A stretch of DNA of 64,000 bases from Streptomyces omiyaensis (GTDB lineage Bacteria; Actinomycetota; Actinomycetes; Streptomycetales; Streptomycetaceae): contig NZ_BMVV01000010.1 in the NCBI RefSeq assembly GCF_014650895.1, positions 124,001 through 188,000 of the forward strand, written 5' to 3'. Below the pieces are notes generated by a model that ran no database searches, was not told the origin of the DNA, and worked only from the letters and a program-made list of their open reading frames with translations. The position numbers and the translations under genes are program-made. Shown here one piece after another: positions 34,233 through 43,327 of this stretch. The stretch's first letter is position 1; each line of letters begins with the position of its first letter.

Positions 34233-35711
34233 GTGAGCGGTACGGAGAACGGACGCGGACGGCGGACCGCGCTCGTCGCCACGGTGGCGGCGGGTGTGCT
34301 GCTGGCCGGTGGCGGCGGGCTGTATCTGACCGCCTCCGGTGACGACGGCGGCGGGCGGGACGCGGCTCCGCGGGCCGCGGGCGCGCCCGCGCCGCCGCCC
34401 CTGCGGCTCGGGGGCGGGGACGGCGGCGCGGGTACGGGCCCGGACGCGGGGATCGCGCCGGGCGAGCCGGACCCGGGCGGCGGCCCGAGCGGGACGGTCT
34501 ACAGAGCCGAGGGCCCACTCCCCCAGGGGCCCTCGTCGGCCGCAGTCCACCGGCCGTCGGGCCTGGTCACCTCGGAAGAGGTGGCCAGGCTGGCCGGGGT
34601 GCTGGGCATCGAGGGGCGGCCGGCGCTGGTCGGCGACGTGTGGACGATCCGGCCCGAGAAGGACGGCCGGGGGCCGCGGCTCGACGTGTCGCGGCAGGCC
34701 CCGGGGAACTGGACGTACTCCTGGTACGACGGCGGTCCGGCCGGCGACACCTGCCTGAAGGGCAGGGCCTGCCCGCCGCCGGGCGAGGCGACGCCGCCCG
34801 CGAAGGGCTCCCCCGTGAGCGAGGCCGCGGCGAGGGCGGCGGCGGCACCGGTGCTGAAGGTGCTGGGACAGGACGACGCCAAGGTGTCGGCGACGCAGGT
34901 CATGAACGGGTCGGTGCGGGTGGTGAACGCCGATCCGGTGATCGGCGGGCTGCCCACGTACGGCTGGTCGACGGGGCTGCACATCGGGCCGGACGGGCGG
35001 CCGGTGGCTGGCAGCGGGACGCTGAAGGAGCCGGTGGGCGGCGAGACGTACCCGGTGGTGTCGGCGGAGCGGGCGCTCGCGCGGCTGAACGAGGAGTCGA
35101 AGGGCACGGGCCCGATCGGGATCGGCGGCTGCGCCACGGACCCGCCGGCCGCGGAGCCGCCGGCCTCCGGCGAGCCGGGGAAGGACGCCCCCTGCCAGAC
35201 GATCGTGGACGCGGCGCCGCCGCGCGAGGTGCCGGTGACGGGTGCGGAGCTCGGCCTGGCGGCGACGGAGACCCCGGACGGGCGGGCGCTCGTGCCGGCG
35301 TGGCTCTTCACGGCCGACCCGGCGGACTCGGCGCCCTACACGGTGACCTCGACGGCGGTGGCGCCGGAGTTCCTGGTGCCGCCGGCGACGCCGTCCCCGG
35401 CGCCCACGCCGAGCGCGGCGGAGCCCTCCGACGGTGCGGTGCCGGTGCGGCGGATCGAGTCGTTCACGGTGCGGCCCGACGGGCGGACGCTGGCCCTGAC
35501 CTTCTGGGGCGGGGTGTGCAGCACCTACACGGCGCACGCCGCCGAGGATCCGCGGCAGGTGCGGGTGCGGATCGACGAGAAGCCGCAGGACCCGGGCCGG
35601 GCCTGCATCCTGGTCGCCCAGGAGATCACCGTGGAGGTGACGCTGGAGGCGCCGCTGGGCGACCGGCCGGTGGTGGACGCGGTGAGCGACGAGGCCCTGC
35701 CGCGGAGGTAG
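34233..35711 (+). CDS. Membrane-anchored extracytoplasmic protein, uncharacterised
   Basis: A 492-residue protein with a single N-terminal membrane anchor (about 12-34, TALVATVAAGVLLAGGGGLY) and a Gly/Pro/Ala-rich linker. A large extracytoplasmic region of about 400 residues follows, containing several cysteines (GDTCLKGRACPP; GIGGCATDPP; DAPCQTIV; GGVCSTYT; GRACILVA), probably disulfides. No catalytic motif recognised. The final 80 residues may form a separate beta domain after a Pro/Ala-rich linker. GTG start at 34233. A strong hairpin follows the stop. Confidence 0.75.
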   Translation: MSGTENGRGRRTALVATVAAGVLLAGGGGLYLTASGDDGGGRDAAPRAAGAPAPPPLRLGGGDGGAGTGPDAGIAPGEPDPGGGPSGTVYRAEGPLPQGPSSAAVHRPSGLVTSEEVARLAGVLGIEGRPALVGDVWTIRPEKDGRGPRLDVSRQAPGNWTYSWYDGGPAGDTCLKGRACPPPGEATPPAKGSPVSEAAARAAAAPVLKVLGQDDAKVSATQVMNGSVRVVNADPVIGGLPTYGWSTGLHIGPDGRPVAGSGTLKEPVGGETYPVVSAERALARLNEESKGTGPIGIGGCATDPPAAEPPASGEPGKDAPCQTIVDAAPPREVPVTGAELGLAATETPDGRALVPAWLFTADPADSAPYTVTSTAVAPEFLVPPATPSPAPTPSAAEPSDGAVPVRRIESFTVRPDGRTLALTFWGGVCSTYTAHAAEDPRQVRVRIDEKPQDPGRACILVAQEITVEVTLEAPLGDRPVVDAVSDEALPRR

Positions 35712-35763
35712 GCCGCGGACGCCTCCGGAGACCGCGGGAGCGCGCACCGGAACGGCACGGAGA

Positions 35764-35807
35764 AAGGGCGGTGGCCCGGGAGGTCGGTCTCCCGGGCCAC
35801 CGCCCTT
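35764..35807. terminator. Bidirectional terminator between convergent genes
   Basis: Perfect 19-bp stem (35764-35782 with 35789-35807) and 6-nt loop. It lies 52 bp past the 34233 gene and 22 bp past the erpA stop. On the minus strand it ends in TTTCTCC. Confidence 0.85.
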
Positions 35808-35829
35808 CGGTCGTCGCTCGCGCGACGGC

Positions 35830-36186
35830 CTAGCTGAACGAGTCGCCGCAGGCGCAGGAGCCGGTGGCGTTCGGGTTGTCGATCGTGAAGCCCTGCTTCT
35901 CGATGGTGTCGACGAAGTCGATCGAGGCGCCGCCCAGGTACGGGGCGCTCATGCGGTCGGTGACGACCTTGACGCCGTCGAAGTCCTTGACGACGTCGCC
36001 GTCGAGCGAACGCTCGTCGAAGAACAGCTGGTAGCGCAGGCCGGAGCAGCCGCCGGGCTGGACGGCGACGCGCAGCGCCAGGTCGTCACGACCCTCCTGC
36101 TCCAGCAGAGCCTTGACCTTGGCCGCGGCGGCGTCGGTGACGATGATGCCGTCGGTGACGGTGCCGGTCTCGTCCGATACGGACAT
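35830..36186 (-). CDS. erpA: Iron-sulfur cluster insertion protein (A-type carrier)
   Basis: A 118-residue HesB/IscA/ErpA-type carrier. The three conserved cysteines are in GGCSGLRYQ and GSCACGDSF near the C-terminus. It accepts Fe-S clusters from the SUF machinery and passes them to apoproteins. The ATG is at 36184-36186. It is divergent from nadA, whose product holds a 4Fe-4S cluster, so the pairing is functionally sensible. Confidence 0.93.
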   Translation of the reverse strand: MSVSDETGTVTDGIIVTDAAAAKVKALLEQEGRDDLALRVAVQPGGCSGLRYQLFFDERSLDGDVVKDFDGVKVVTDRMSAPYLGGASIDFVDTIEKQGFTIDNPNATGSCACGDSFS

Positions 36187-36343
36187 CTACATCTCTCCCG
36201 GGTTGTACGGAGACTGCTTGCCGACGGTTGCAACCGACGGTGTCCCGGATTCATTCCGGGCCGAGTGGGATTTCCCTCCTTCATGCTCGCACACCCGGCA
36301 CCGAGACGCGGAGGGCGAATGCGTCACATCGACACTATGGCCA

Positions 36344-36372
36344 TCGTCAGGATGACGTGAAGGGGTTATGAT
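36344..36372 (+). promoter_or_regulatory. nadA promoter
   Basis: TCGTCA (36344-36349, four matches to TTGACA) and TATGAT (36367-36372, five matches to TATAAT) are separated by exactly 17 bp in a markedly AT-richer stretch before nadA. Confidence 0.6.
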
Positions 36373-36391
36373 AGATAGCGTCATTTAGACG
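36345..36391 (+). promoter_or_regulatory. Pair of related palindromes flanking the nadA -10 box
   Basis: CGTCAGGATGACG (36345-36357) is a perfect 5-bp-arm palindrome over the -35 box. CGTCATTTAGACG (36379-36391) is a close relative just after the expected start of transcription. A third weaker half-site CGTCA occurs at 36322. The layout is that of a repressor operator for NAD synthesis. Confidence 0.45.
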
Positions 36392-36421
36392 AAAAGGTTC
36401 CCCGAAGAAAGGGTGCGTGAC

Positions 36422-37603
36422 GTGACCACCGCCCAGACCCCCCTGGACGTCCAGCCGACGCCGCTCGCCCTGCTGCTGCTCGGCCGCGAGGCCGACCCGA
36501 AGAGCGAGCGCGGCGTGGAGTGTCCCGGCGATCTGCCGTCTCCCTCCGACCCCGACCTGGTGGAGCGTGCCCGCGCGGCCAAGGAGAAGCTCGGGGACAA
36601 GGTCTTCGTCCTCGGCCACCACTACCAGCGTGACGAGGTCATCCAGTTCGCCGACGTCACCGGCGACTCCTTCAAGCTCGCGCGCGACGCCGCCGCCAGG
36701 CCGGAGGCCGAGTACATCGTCTTCTGCGGCGTGCACTTCATGGCCGAGTCCGCGGACATCCTCACCGGTGACGACCAGAAGGTCGTGCTGCCCGACCTCG
36801 CGGCCGGCTGCTCGATGGCCGACATGGCCACCGCCGAGCAGGTCGCCGAGTGCTGGGACGTGCTGACCGAGGCGGGGGTCGCGGACGTCACCGTGCCCGT
36901 CTCGTACATGAACTCCTCGGCCGACATCAAGGCCTTCACCGGCAGGCACGGGGGCACGATCTGCACCTCGTCCAACGCGAAGAAGGCGCTGGACTGGGCC
37001 TTCGAGCAGGGTGAGAAGGTCCTCTTCCTGCCGGACCAGCACCTGGGCCGGAACACCGCCGTCCGCGACATGGGCATGTCCCTGGACGACTGCGTGGTCT
37101 ACAACCCGCACAAGCCGAACGGCGGCCTCACCGCCGAGCAGCTGCGCGCCGCCAAGATGATCCTGTGGCGGGGACACTGCTCGGTGCACGGCCGCTTCTC
37201 GCTGGAGTCGGTCGAGGACGTGCGCGCCCGCATCCCCGGCGTGAACGTGCTGGTCCACCCGGAGTGCAAGCACGAGGTCGTCGCCGCCGCGGACCACGTG
37301 GGCTCGACCGAGTACATCATCAACACCCTGGAGGCCGCCCCGGCCGGCTCGAAGTGGGCCATCGGCACGGAGCTGAACCTGGTCCGCCGCCTGGCGAACC
37401 GTTACGCCGACCAGGGCAAGGAGATCGTCTTCCTCGACAAGACGGTCTGCTTCTGCTCGACCATGAACCGGATCGACCTGCCGCACCTGGTGTGGACCCT
37501 GGAGTCGCTGGCCGAGGGCAACCTGGTCAACCGGATCGAGGTCGACAAGGAGACCGAGGCGTTCGCCAAGCTGGCGCTGGAGCGGATGCTGGCCCTGCCG
37601 TAA
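36422..37603 (+). CDS. nadA: Quinolinate synthase A
   Basis: A 393-residue enzyme condensing iminoaspartate with dihydroxyacetone phosphate to quinolinate for NAD synthesis. Visible family blocks are VFVLGHHYQRDEVIQFADVTGDSF, FCGVHFMAESADIL, VLVHPECKHEV and KTVCFCSTMNRI; the cysteines in these blocks include the three 4Fe-4S ligands. GTG 36422 gives VTTAQTPLDVQ; GTG 36413 three codons earlier is possible but lies too close to the AAAGGG site. Neither nadB nor nadC is adjacent. Confidence 0.95.
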   Translation: MTTAQTPLDVQPTPLALLLLGREADPKSERGVECPGDLPSPSDPDLVERARAAKEKLGDKVFVLGHHYQRDEVIQFADVTGDSFKLARDAAARPEAEYIVFCGVHFMAESADILTGDDQKVVLPDLAAGCSMADMATAEQVAECWDVLTEAGVADVTVPVSYMNSSADIKAFTGRHGGTICTSSNAKKALDWAFEQGEKVLFLPDQHLGRNTAVRDMGMSLDDCVVYNPHKPNGGLTAEQLRAAKMILWRGHCSVHGRFSLESVEDVRARIPGVNVLVHPECKHEVVAAADHVGSTEYIINTLEAAPAGSKWAIGTELNLVRRLANRYADQGKEIVFLDKTVCFCSTMNRIDLPHLVWTLESLAEGNLVNRIEVDKETEAFAKLALERMLALP

Positions 37604-37642
37604 CGGTTCTCCCCGCCGGGACGGTTCTCCCGCGCGCACGCC

Positions 37643-37682
37643 GGAAGGGGCGGCCCCACGAGTCCGTGGGGCCGCCCCTTCC
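37643..37682. terminator. Terminator between nadA and the RND permease
   Basis: Perfect 17-bp stem (37643-37659 with 37666-37682) with 6-nt loop between convergent genes, 39 bp past nadA and 17 bp past the permease stop. Confidence 0.8.
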
Positions 37683-37699
37683 GTCCGTCACCCGGGACC

Positions 37700-40600
37700 T
37701 CAGTCCCGGGCGTCGAGCAGGGCCGCGTCCAGCGGGCCGGCGTCCGGCTGCTCCGGGACCACCACCGGATCGCCCTTCTCGCCGTCCTTCTTCGCCGCCT
37801 TCTTCTTCGCGCGGCGCTCCTTGCGGAGCTCGACCATCGCGTAGAGCGTCGGGACGAGCAGGAGGGTCAGCAGCGTCGAGGTGATCAGACCGCCGATCAC
37901 GACCACGGCGAGCGGCTGGGCGATGAAGCCGCCCTCGCCGGTGATGCCGAGGGCCATCGGCAGCAGGGCGAAGATCGTCGCGAGCGCGGTCATCAGGATC
38001 GGGCGGAGCCGGTGCCGGCCGCCCTCGACCACCGCTTCGACGACGCCGTACCCCTGCGCCCGGTACTGGTTGATCAGGTCGATCAGGACGATCGCGTTGG
38101 TCACGACGATGCCGATGAGCATCAGCATGCCGATCATCGCCGGGACGCCCATCGCGGTGCCGGTGGCGACCAGGAGGCCGATGGCGCCGGTGGCCGCGAA
38201 CGGGATGGAGACCAGCAGGATCAGCGGCTGGATCAGCGACCGGAAGGTCGCGACCAGCAGCATGAAGACGATCGCGACGGCCGCCAGCATCGCCAGGAAC
38301 AGGTTGAGGAAGGCCTCGTTCTGGTCCTCGGAGACGCCACCGACGGAGGCGGAGGCGCCCTCCGGCAGGTCCAGGGCGCTGATCTTCGACTGGAGCGCGG
38401 TGCCCACGGCACCGGTGTTGTCGGTGGTCGGCTTGGCCGTGATCGTCGCCGCGCGGGCGCCGTCGATCCGGGTCATGGAGACCGGGCCGGGGACGAGCTC
38501 GACGGTGGCGATGTCCCCCAGCTTCACCGGGCCGAGCGGCAGCGCCTTCAGCTGGTCGAGGGTGGTGGCCGGGGTGGCCGAGGTGATGAGGACGTCCCGC
38601 TCGGTGTCGTCGAGGGTGGCCCGGCCGGCCGGGGTGCCGCGGACGGCCTGGGCGACGACCATGCCGAGCGTGGTGTCGTCGAAGCCGGCGTCGGCCGCCT
38701 TCTCGTTGGCCCTCACGGAGATCCGCGGGACCGACTGGGACAGGTCGCTCTGGACGTCGGTGACGTCCTTCAGCTCCGCGACCGCCTTGCGGACCTGCTC
38801 GGACGCCTGCTGGAGCAGCTCCCGGTCGCCGGCCTTCACCACGACGCTCAGGTCCTGGCTGGCGAAGCCGTCGCCGGCCGCGATCGAGGTGTCGCCGATC
38901 CCGTCGAGCTTCCCGAGGCCCGCCTCGATGGCGTCGCGGGTCCTCTCGTACGAGGCGGAGTCCTCCAGCGTCACCTGGAACGACGCCTGGTTGGCGCCGG
39001 TGCCGCCGCCGAAGGCCGCCATGAAGCCGGAGGAGCCGACGGTGACCTGGTAGTCCTTGACGCCCTCGGTGTCCGCGAGGACCTTCTCGATCTTCTTCGC
39101 GGCCTCGTCGGAGGCGTCCAGGGCGGTGCCGGGTTCCAGCTTCTGCTTGACCGTCAGGACCGGCTGGTCGCCCTGGTCGAAGAAATTGGTCTTCAGCAGG
39201 GGCGCCATGCCGAAGGTGACGACCAGGACGACGAGGGCGATGGCCACGCTGGTGAGGCGGCGGCGGGTGGCGAACCGCAGCACCGGCACGTACGCGCGCT
39301 GGAGACGGCTGTTCGCCTCCTTCTCCTCGGCGGCCCTGCGGGCCTCGCCCGGGTCCTGGGAGGTGCCCTTCGGGGCGCGGAGGAACCAGTACGAGAGCAC
39401 CGGGACGACGGTCAGCGACACCAGCAGCGAGGCCAGCAGGGCGGCCGTCACGGTGAGGCTGAAGGAGCCGAACAGCTCGCCCACCATGCCGCCGACCAGG
39501 CCGATCGGGAGGAAGACGGCGACGGTGGTGAGGGTCGAGGAGGTGACCGCGCCGGCCACCTCCCTGACGGCCGTGATGATCGCGGACTGGCGGTCCTCGC
39601 CGTAGCCGAGGTGCCGCTTGATGTTCTCCAGCACCACGATCGAGTCGTCGACGACCCGGCCGATGGCGATGGTGAGCGCGCCGAGCGTCAGCACGTTGAG
39701 CGAGAGGTCGCGGGTCCACAGCACGATCAGGGCGAGGACGACCGAGAGCGGGATGGAGACCGCGGTGACCAGGGTCGAGCGGATCGAGGCGAGGAAGACC
39801 AGGATCACCAGGACGGCCATGACCAGGCCGAGGGCGCCCTCGGTGGTGAGGCCGGAGATCGACTTGGCGACCGCCGGGCCCTGGTCGGAGACGACCGTCA
39901 GCTCGGCGCCCGCGCCCAGCTGCTTGCGCAGCTCGGGCAGCTTCTCCTCGACGGCCTCGGAGATGGCGACGGCGCTGCCGTCCTTGTCCATGGTGGCCAT
40001 GACGGCGAGGCTGGGCTTGCCGTTGGTGCGGGTCAGGGAGACCCGGGCGGACTCCTCCTGCTCGACGGTGGCGACGTCGGCGAGCCGGACGGCCCGGCCC
40101 TGCGCGGGCTTGATCCGCAGGTCCTGGATCTGCTGGAGCGAGGTGTAGCCGCCGCCGACCTGCACGGTGCGGCTCTTGCCGGCCTCGGAGAAGGAGCCGG
40201 CCGGCATGGTGGCGCCGCCGGCCTGGAGGGCCTGGGCGAGGTTCATCGAGGTCAGGCCGGCCGCGGCGAGCTTGCGCTCGTCGGGGGTGACGGAGACCTG
40301 GAGGGCCTGGACGCCGTCGACGCTGACCTGGCCGACGCCGTCGATGTCCTCCAGGGCGGGCACGACGGTCCGCTCCAGCTGGTCGGCGAGGGCCTGCTGG
40401 TCCTTGCCGGAGGTGGCGGCGAGGACGACGGTCGGGATGTCGTCGGTGGAGCCGGCCACCACCTGCGGGTCGACCGACTCGGGCAGCACCGCGCGGGCGC
40501 GGTTGACGGCCTGCTGCACGTCGGCGACGAGCTGCTTGGTGGACTCGTCCCCGTAGTCGAAGGAGGCCATGATGACGGCGCTGCCCTCGGAGGCGGTGGA

Positions 40601-40846
40601 GGTGATGCCCTTGATGCCGTCGACGGCCTTGAGGTTGTTCTCCAGCGGCTCGACGACCTGCTTCTCGACCACGTCGGGAGAGGCGCCCTGGTAGGGGGCG
40701 ATGATCGAGACCATCGGGAGCTCGATCGACGGGAACAGCTGCTGCTTCAGCTGGGGGATCGCGATCAGTCCGAAGACGATGGCGACGATGGACATCAGCC
40801 CGATCAGGGCCCGTTGCGCGAGGCTGAATCTGGACAGCCAGGACAT
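37700..40846 (-). CDS. RND-family efflux permease (AcrB/HAE-type)
   Basis: A 1048-residue transporter with the RND plan: first helix, a large extracytoplasmic loop, six helices, a second large loop and five more helices. The N-terminus MSWLSRFSLAQRALIGLMSI resembles HAE-type pumps, and QLFPSIELPMVSI and SFDYGDESTKQLVADVQQAVNRA match the porter domain. The proton-relay region IGRVVDDSIVVLENIKRHL with the DD pair is intact. No membrane-fusion protein gene lies beside it and the host lacks a Gram-negative outer membrane, so it probably works alone. It lies 158 bp downstream of the NarL-type two-component genes, same strand. Substrate unknown. Confidence 0.9.
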   Translation of the reverse strand: MSWLSRFSLAQRALIGLMSIVAIVFGLIAIPQLKQQLFPSIELPMVSIIAPYQGASPDVVEKQVVEPLENNLKAVDGIKGITSTASEGSAVIMASFDYGDESTKQLVADVQQAVNRARAVLPESVDPQVVAGSTDDIPTVVLAATSGKDQQALADQLERTVVPALEDIDGVGQVSVDGVQALQVSVTPDERKLAAAGLTSMNLAQALQAGGATMPAGSFSEAGKSRTVQVGGGYTSLQQIQDLRIKPAQGRAVRLADVATVEQEESARVSLTRTNGKPSLAVMATMDKDGSAVAISEAVEEKLPELRKQLGAGAELTVVSDQGPAVAKSISGLTTEGALGLVMAVLVILVFLASIRSTLVTAVSIPLSVVLALIVLWTRDLSLNVLTLGALTIAIGRVVDDSIVVLENIKRHLGYGEDRQSAIITAVREVAGAVTSSTLTTVAVFLPIGLVGGMVGELFGSFSLTVTAALLASLLVSLTVVPVLSYWFLRAPKGTSQDPGEARRAAEEKEANSRLQRAYVPVLRFATRRRLTSVAIALVVLVVTFGMAPLLKTNFFDQGDQPVLTVKQKLEPGTALDASDEAAKKIEKVLADTEGVKDYQVTVGSSGFMAAFGGGTGANQASFQVTLEDSASYERTRDAIEAGLGKLDGIGDTSIAAGDGFASQDLSVVVKAGDRELLQQASEQVRKAVAELKDVTDVQSDLSQSVPRISVRANEKAADAGFDDTTLGMVVAQAVRGTPAGRATLDDTERDVLITSATPATTLDQLKALPLGPVKLGDIATVELVPGPVSMTRIDGARAATITAKPTTDNTGAVGTALQSKISALDLPEGASASVGGVSEDQNEAFLNLFLAMLAAVAIVFMLLVATFRSLIQPLILLVSIPFAATGAIGLLVATGTAMGVPAMIGMLMLIGIVVTNAIVLIDLINQYRAQGYGVVEAVVEGGRHRLRPILMTALATIFALLPMALGITGEGGFIAQPLAVVVIGGLITSTLLTLLLVPTLYAMVELRKERRAKKKAAKKDGEKGDPVVVPEQPDAGPLDAALLDARD

Positions 40847-41004
40847 GGGGTCTCTCTTCTGTGGCGTACGCGTCGGCAGGCGGCGGGCAGCCAGGAGCGC
40901 CCCCCAGCCCCCAGGATCCGCCATCGGGACGGCGAAGTCCTCGGCCCCCGGGCCCGTTTCCGGGCCGGGGGCGTACCGCGTCTGGAGTACGCCGCCGGCC
41001 GGGG

Positions 41005-41685
41005 TCACTCCCCCCGCGGGCGGACCAGTCCGGTCTCGTAGGCGGTGACCACCAGCTGGGCGCGGTCGCGGGCGCCGAGCTTGGCCATGGCCCGGTTGAC
41101 GTGGGTCTTGACGGTGAGCGGGCTGACGTCGAGCCGTTCGGCGATCTCGTCGTTGGAGAGGCCTCCGCCGACCAGGACGAGGACCTCGCGCTCCCGGGCG
41201 GTGAGCGCGGCGAGGCGCCCGGCGTCGACCCGGGCGACCGGGTCGGCGGGGGCGCTCTGGGCGAGGAAGGTGGCGATCAGGCCCTTGGTGGCGGCCGGGG
41301 AGAGCAGCGCCTCGCCGGCGTGCGCGATCCGGATGGCGCCGAGCAGCTCCTCGGGTTCGGCGCCCTTGCCGAGGAAGCCGGAGGCGCCGGCGCGCAGCGA
41401 CTCCACCACGTACTCGTCGATCTCGAAGGTGGTGAGCATGACGATCCGGACCCCGGCGAGCTCGGGGTCGGCGGTGATCGCCCGGGTGGCGGCGAGGCCG
41501 TCGGTGCCGGGCATCCGGATGTCCATGAGGACGACGTCGGGCCGTTCGGCCCGGGCGAGGGCGGCGGCCTGGGCGCCGTCGGCGGCCTCGCCGACGACCT
41601 CCATGTCGGGCTCGGAGTCGACCAGCACGCGGAACGCGCTGCGCAGCAGGGCCTGGTCGTCGGCGAGCAGCACCCGGATCGTCAT
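41005..41685 (-). CDS. NarL/LuxR-family response regulator
   Basis: A 226-residue regulator with a receiver (RVLLADDQALLR, phospho-acceptor D55 in VVLMDIRMPG, T in MLTTFE, K in LGKGAEPEEL) and a C-terminal LuxR helix-turn-helix (LTAREREVLVLVGGGLSNDEIAERL, then TVKTHVNRAMAKLGARDR). The ATG overlaps the kinase stop (ATGA). Partner of the kinase upstream; candidate targets are the RND permease and the pspA region. Confidence 0.94.
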   Translation of the reverse strand: MTIRVLLADDQALLRSAFRVLVDSEPDMEVVGEAADGAQAAALARAERPDVVLMDIRMPGTDGLAATRAITADPELAGVRIVMLTTFEIDEYVVESLRAGASGFLGKGAEPEELLGAIRIAHAGEALLSPAATKGLIATFLAQSAPADPVARVDAGRLAALTAREREVLVLVGGGLSNDEIAERLDVSPLTVKTHVNRAMAKLGARDRAQLVVTAYETGLVRPRGE

Positions 41686-42953
41686 CTGTCGTCCTCCCCC
41701 GCCTCCCGGGCGGTCCCGGGGGTCAGCGGCAGTATCGCCTGGACCCGGAAGCCGCCGCCGTAGCGGGGTGCGGCGGTGAGGGCGCCGCCGAGGGCGCCGA
41801 CCCGCTCGCGCATGCCGAGCAGGCCGTGGCCGCCGGAGGGTTCGGGGGCGGGGACGGCGGGCGGGACGCCGTCGTCGAGGACGGTGATCTCGACCGTGCG
41901 GCCCACCAGGACCACGCTCACCTCGGCACGGACGTCCGGTCCGGCGTGCTTGCGGACGTTGGTGAGGGCCTCCTGGACGATCCGGTACGCGGCGAGGTCG
42001 ACGGCGGCGGGGAGCTGGCGGCCCCCGTCGGCCCGGGCCAGCGAGACGGGCAGGCCGGCCTTGCGGAAGCTGTCGAGGAGCCCGTCGAGGACGGCGAGGC
42101 CGGGGGCGGGCTCGGTGGGGGCCTCGGGGTCGCCGGACTGGCGGAGCAGGCCGACGGTGGCGCGGAGCTCGTCGAGGGCGGAGCGGCTGGCCTCGCGGAC
42201 GTGGGCGAGGGCCTCCTTGGCCTGGTCGGGGCGCTTGTCCATGACGTGGGAGGCGACCCCGGCCTGGACGTTGACCAGGGCGATGTGGTGGGCGACGACG
42301 TCGTGGAGGTCGCGGGCGATGCGGAGGCGCTCCTCCGCGACCCGGCGGCGGGCCTCCTCCTCGCGGGTCCGCTCGGCGCGTTCGGCGCGCTCCCGTATGG
42401 CATCGACGAAGGCCCGGCGGCTGCGGACGGCGTCGCCGGCGGCGGCGGCCATGCCGGTCCAGGCGAAGACGCCGAGGTTCTCCTGGGCGTACCAGGGCGT
42501 CGGGCCGAAGGCCATGGCGGCGACGGCGAGCGCGGTCATGGTGGCGAGGCCGACCCGCCAGGTGGTGGGGCGGTCGGTGCGGGAGGCGACCGTGTAGAGG
42601 GCGACGACGGCGCTGATGGTGACCGGGGCGGGCCGGACGTCGCCGAGCAGCTCGACGAGGCTGAGGACGCCGGTGAGGCCGAGGACGGCGAAGGGCCGGC
42701 GGCGGCGGAGCACGAGGGCCACGGCGGCGGCGGTCATCATCCCGACCCCGGCGAGGGTGGGGGCCCGGTCGCCGAAGGTGGGGCCGGTGACGCTGCCGTG
42801 GGGGTCGGTGAAGGAGGCGGCGATCATCGTGACCAGGACGGCGAAGGCCAGGAGGGCGTCGAAGGCCAGGGGATGGTCGCGGAAGCGGGTGCACAGGCGT
42901 GCGGCGAGGCCGCCGGGGGCGGGTGCGGGCGCTGCGGGTCCTGTGCGGGTCAC
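41682..42953 (-). CDS. NarL-type (HisKA_3) sensor histidine kinase
   Basis: A 423-residue kinase with four or five short membrane helices (about 28-160) and little external sequence, so it likely senses events within the membrane. HisKA_3 carries H217 in ARDLHDVVAHHIALVNVQAG. The ATPase has RKHAG in the N box, VLDDGV and GHGLLGMRERVGALGG. This intramembrane-sensing form beside a PspA gene is like the LiaRS arrangement of Firmicutes. GTG start at 42951-42953. Confidence 0.92.
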   Translation of the reverse strand: MTRTGPAAPAPAPGGLAARLCTRFRDHPLAFDALLAFAVLVTMIAASFTDPHGSVTGPTFGDRAPTLAGVGMMTAAAVALVLRRRRPFAVLGLTGVLSLVELLGDVRPAPVTISAVVALYTVASRTDRPTTWRVGLATMTALAVAAMAFGPTPWYAQENLGVFAWTGMAAAAGDAVRSRRAFVDAIRERAERAERTREEEARRRVAEERLRIARDLHDVVAHHIALVNVQAGVASHVMDKRPDQAKEALAHVREASRSALDELRATVGLLRQSGDPEAPTEPAPGLAVLDGLLDSFRKAGLPVSLARADGGRQLPAAVDLAAYRIVQEALTNVRKHAGPDVRAEVSVVLVGRTVEITVLDDGVPPAVPAPEPSGGHGLLGMRERVGALGGALTAAPRYGGGFRVQAILPLTPGTAREAGEDDR

Positions 42954-43035
42954 CCGGAAACGGTACGGCCTGCTGCCGGACCGCAGGAACGGCGCGGACC
43001 CGCGGGGGCGGGCGCCGGGGGCGCCCGCCGGTGCG

Positions 43036-43314
43036 TCAGCCGGGGATCAGGCCGTCGTCCGAGAGCATCTCCCGGACCTCGTCCAGGCTCGCGTCGGGCG
43101 ACGGGAGGATGAGCTCGGAGGGCGCCAGGGCGTCGTCGGGCAGGGGCGTGCCGAGGCGCCGGACGGCGGTGAGGAGAGCCGTCAGGGTGCGGCGGAAGCC
43201 CTCCTCGTCGCCCGACTCCATCTCGCCGAGCAGTTCGCCGTCCAGCTCGTCGAGCTCGGCGAAGTGGCTGTCGGCCAGCTCGCGCTGGCCCTCCCCCATG
43301 ATCCGCACGATCAT
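43036..43314 (-). CDS. pspAA: PspA-associated protein PspAA
   Basis: A 92-residue soluble protein starting MIVRIMGEGQRELADSHFAELDELD, the characteristic opening of PspAA. It follows pspA with a 13-bp gap, the usual actinobacterial pairing. It is thought to act with PspA in membrane-stress protection; its mechanism is not clear. It ends 82 bp before the kinase gene on the same strand. Confidence 0.85.
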   Translation of the reverse strand: MIVRIMGEGQRELADSHFAELDELDGELLGEMESGDEEGFRRTLTALLTAVRRLGTPLPDDALAPSELILPSPDASLDEVREMLSDDGLIPG

Positions 43315-43327
43315 GACGCCGTCCTTG

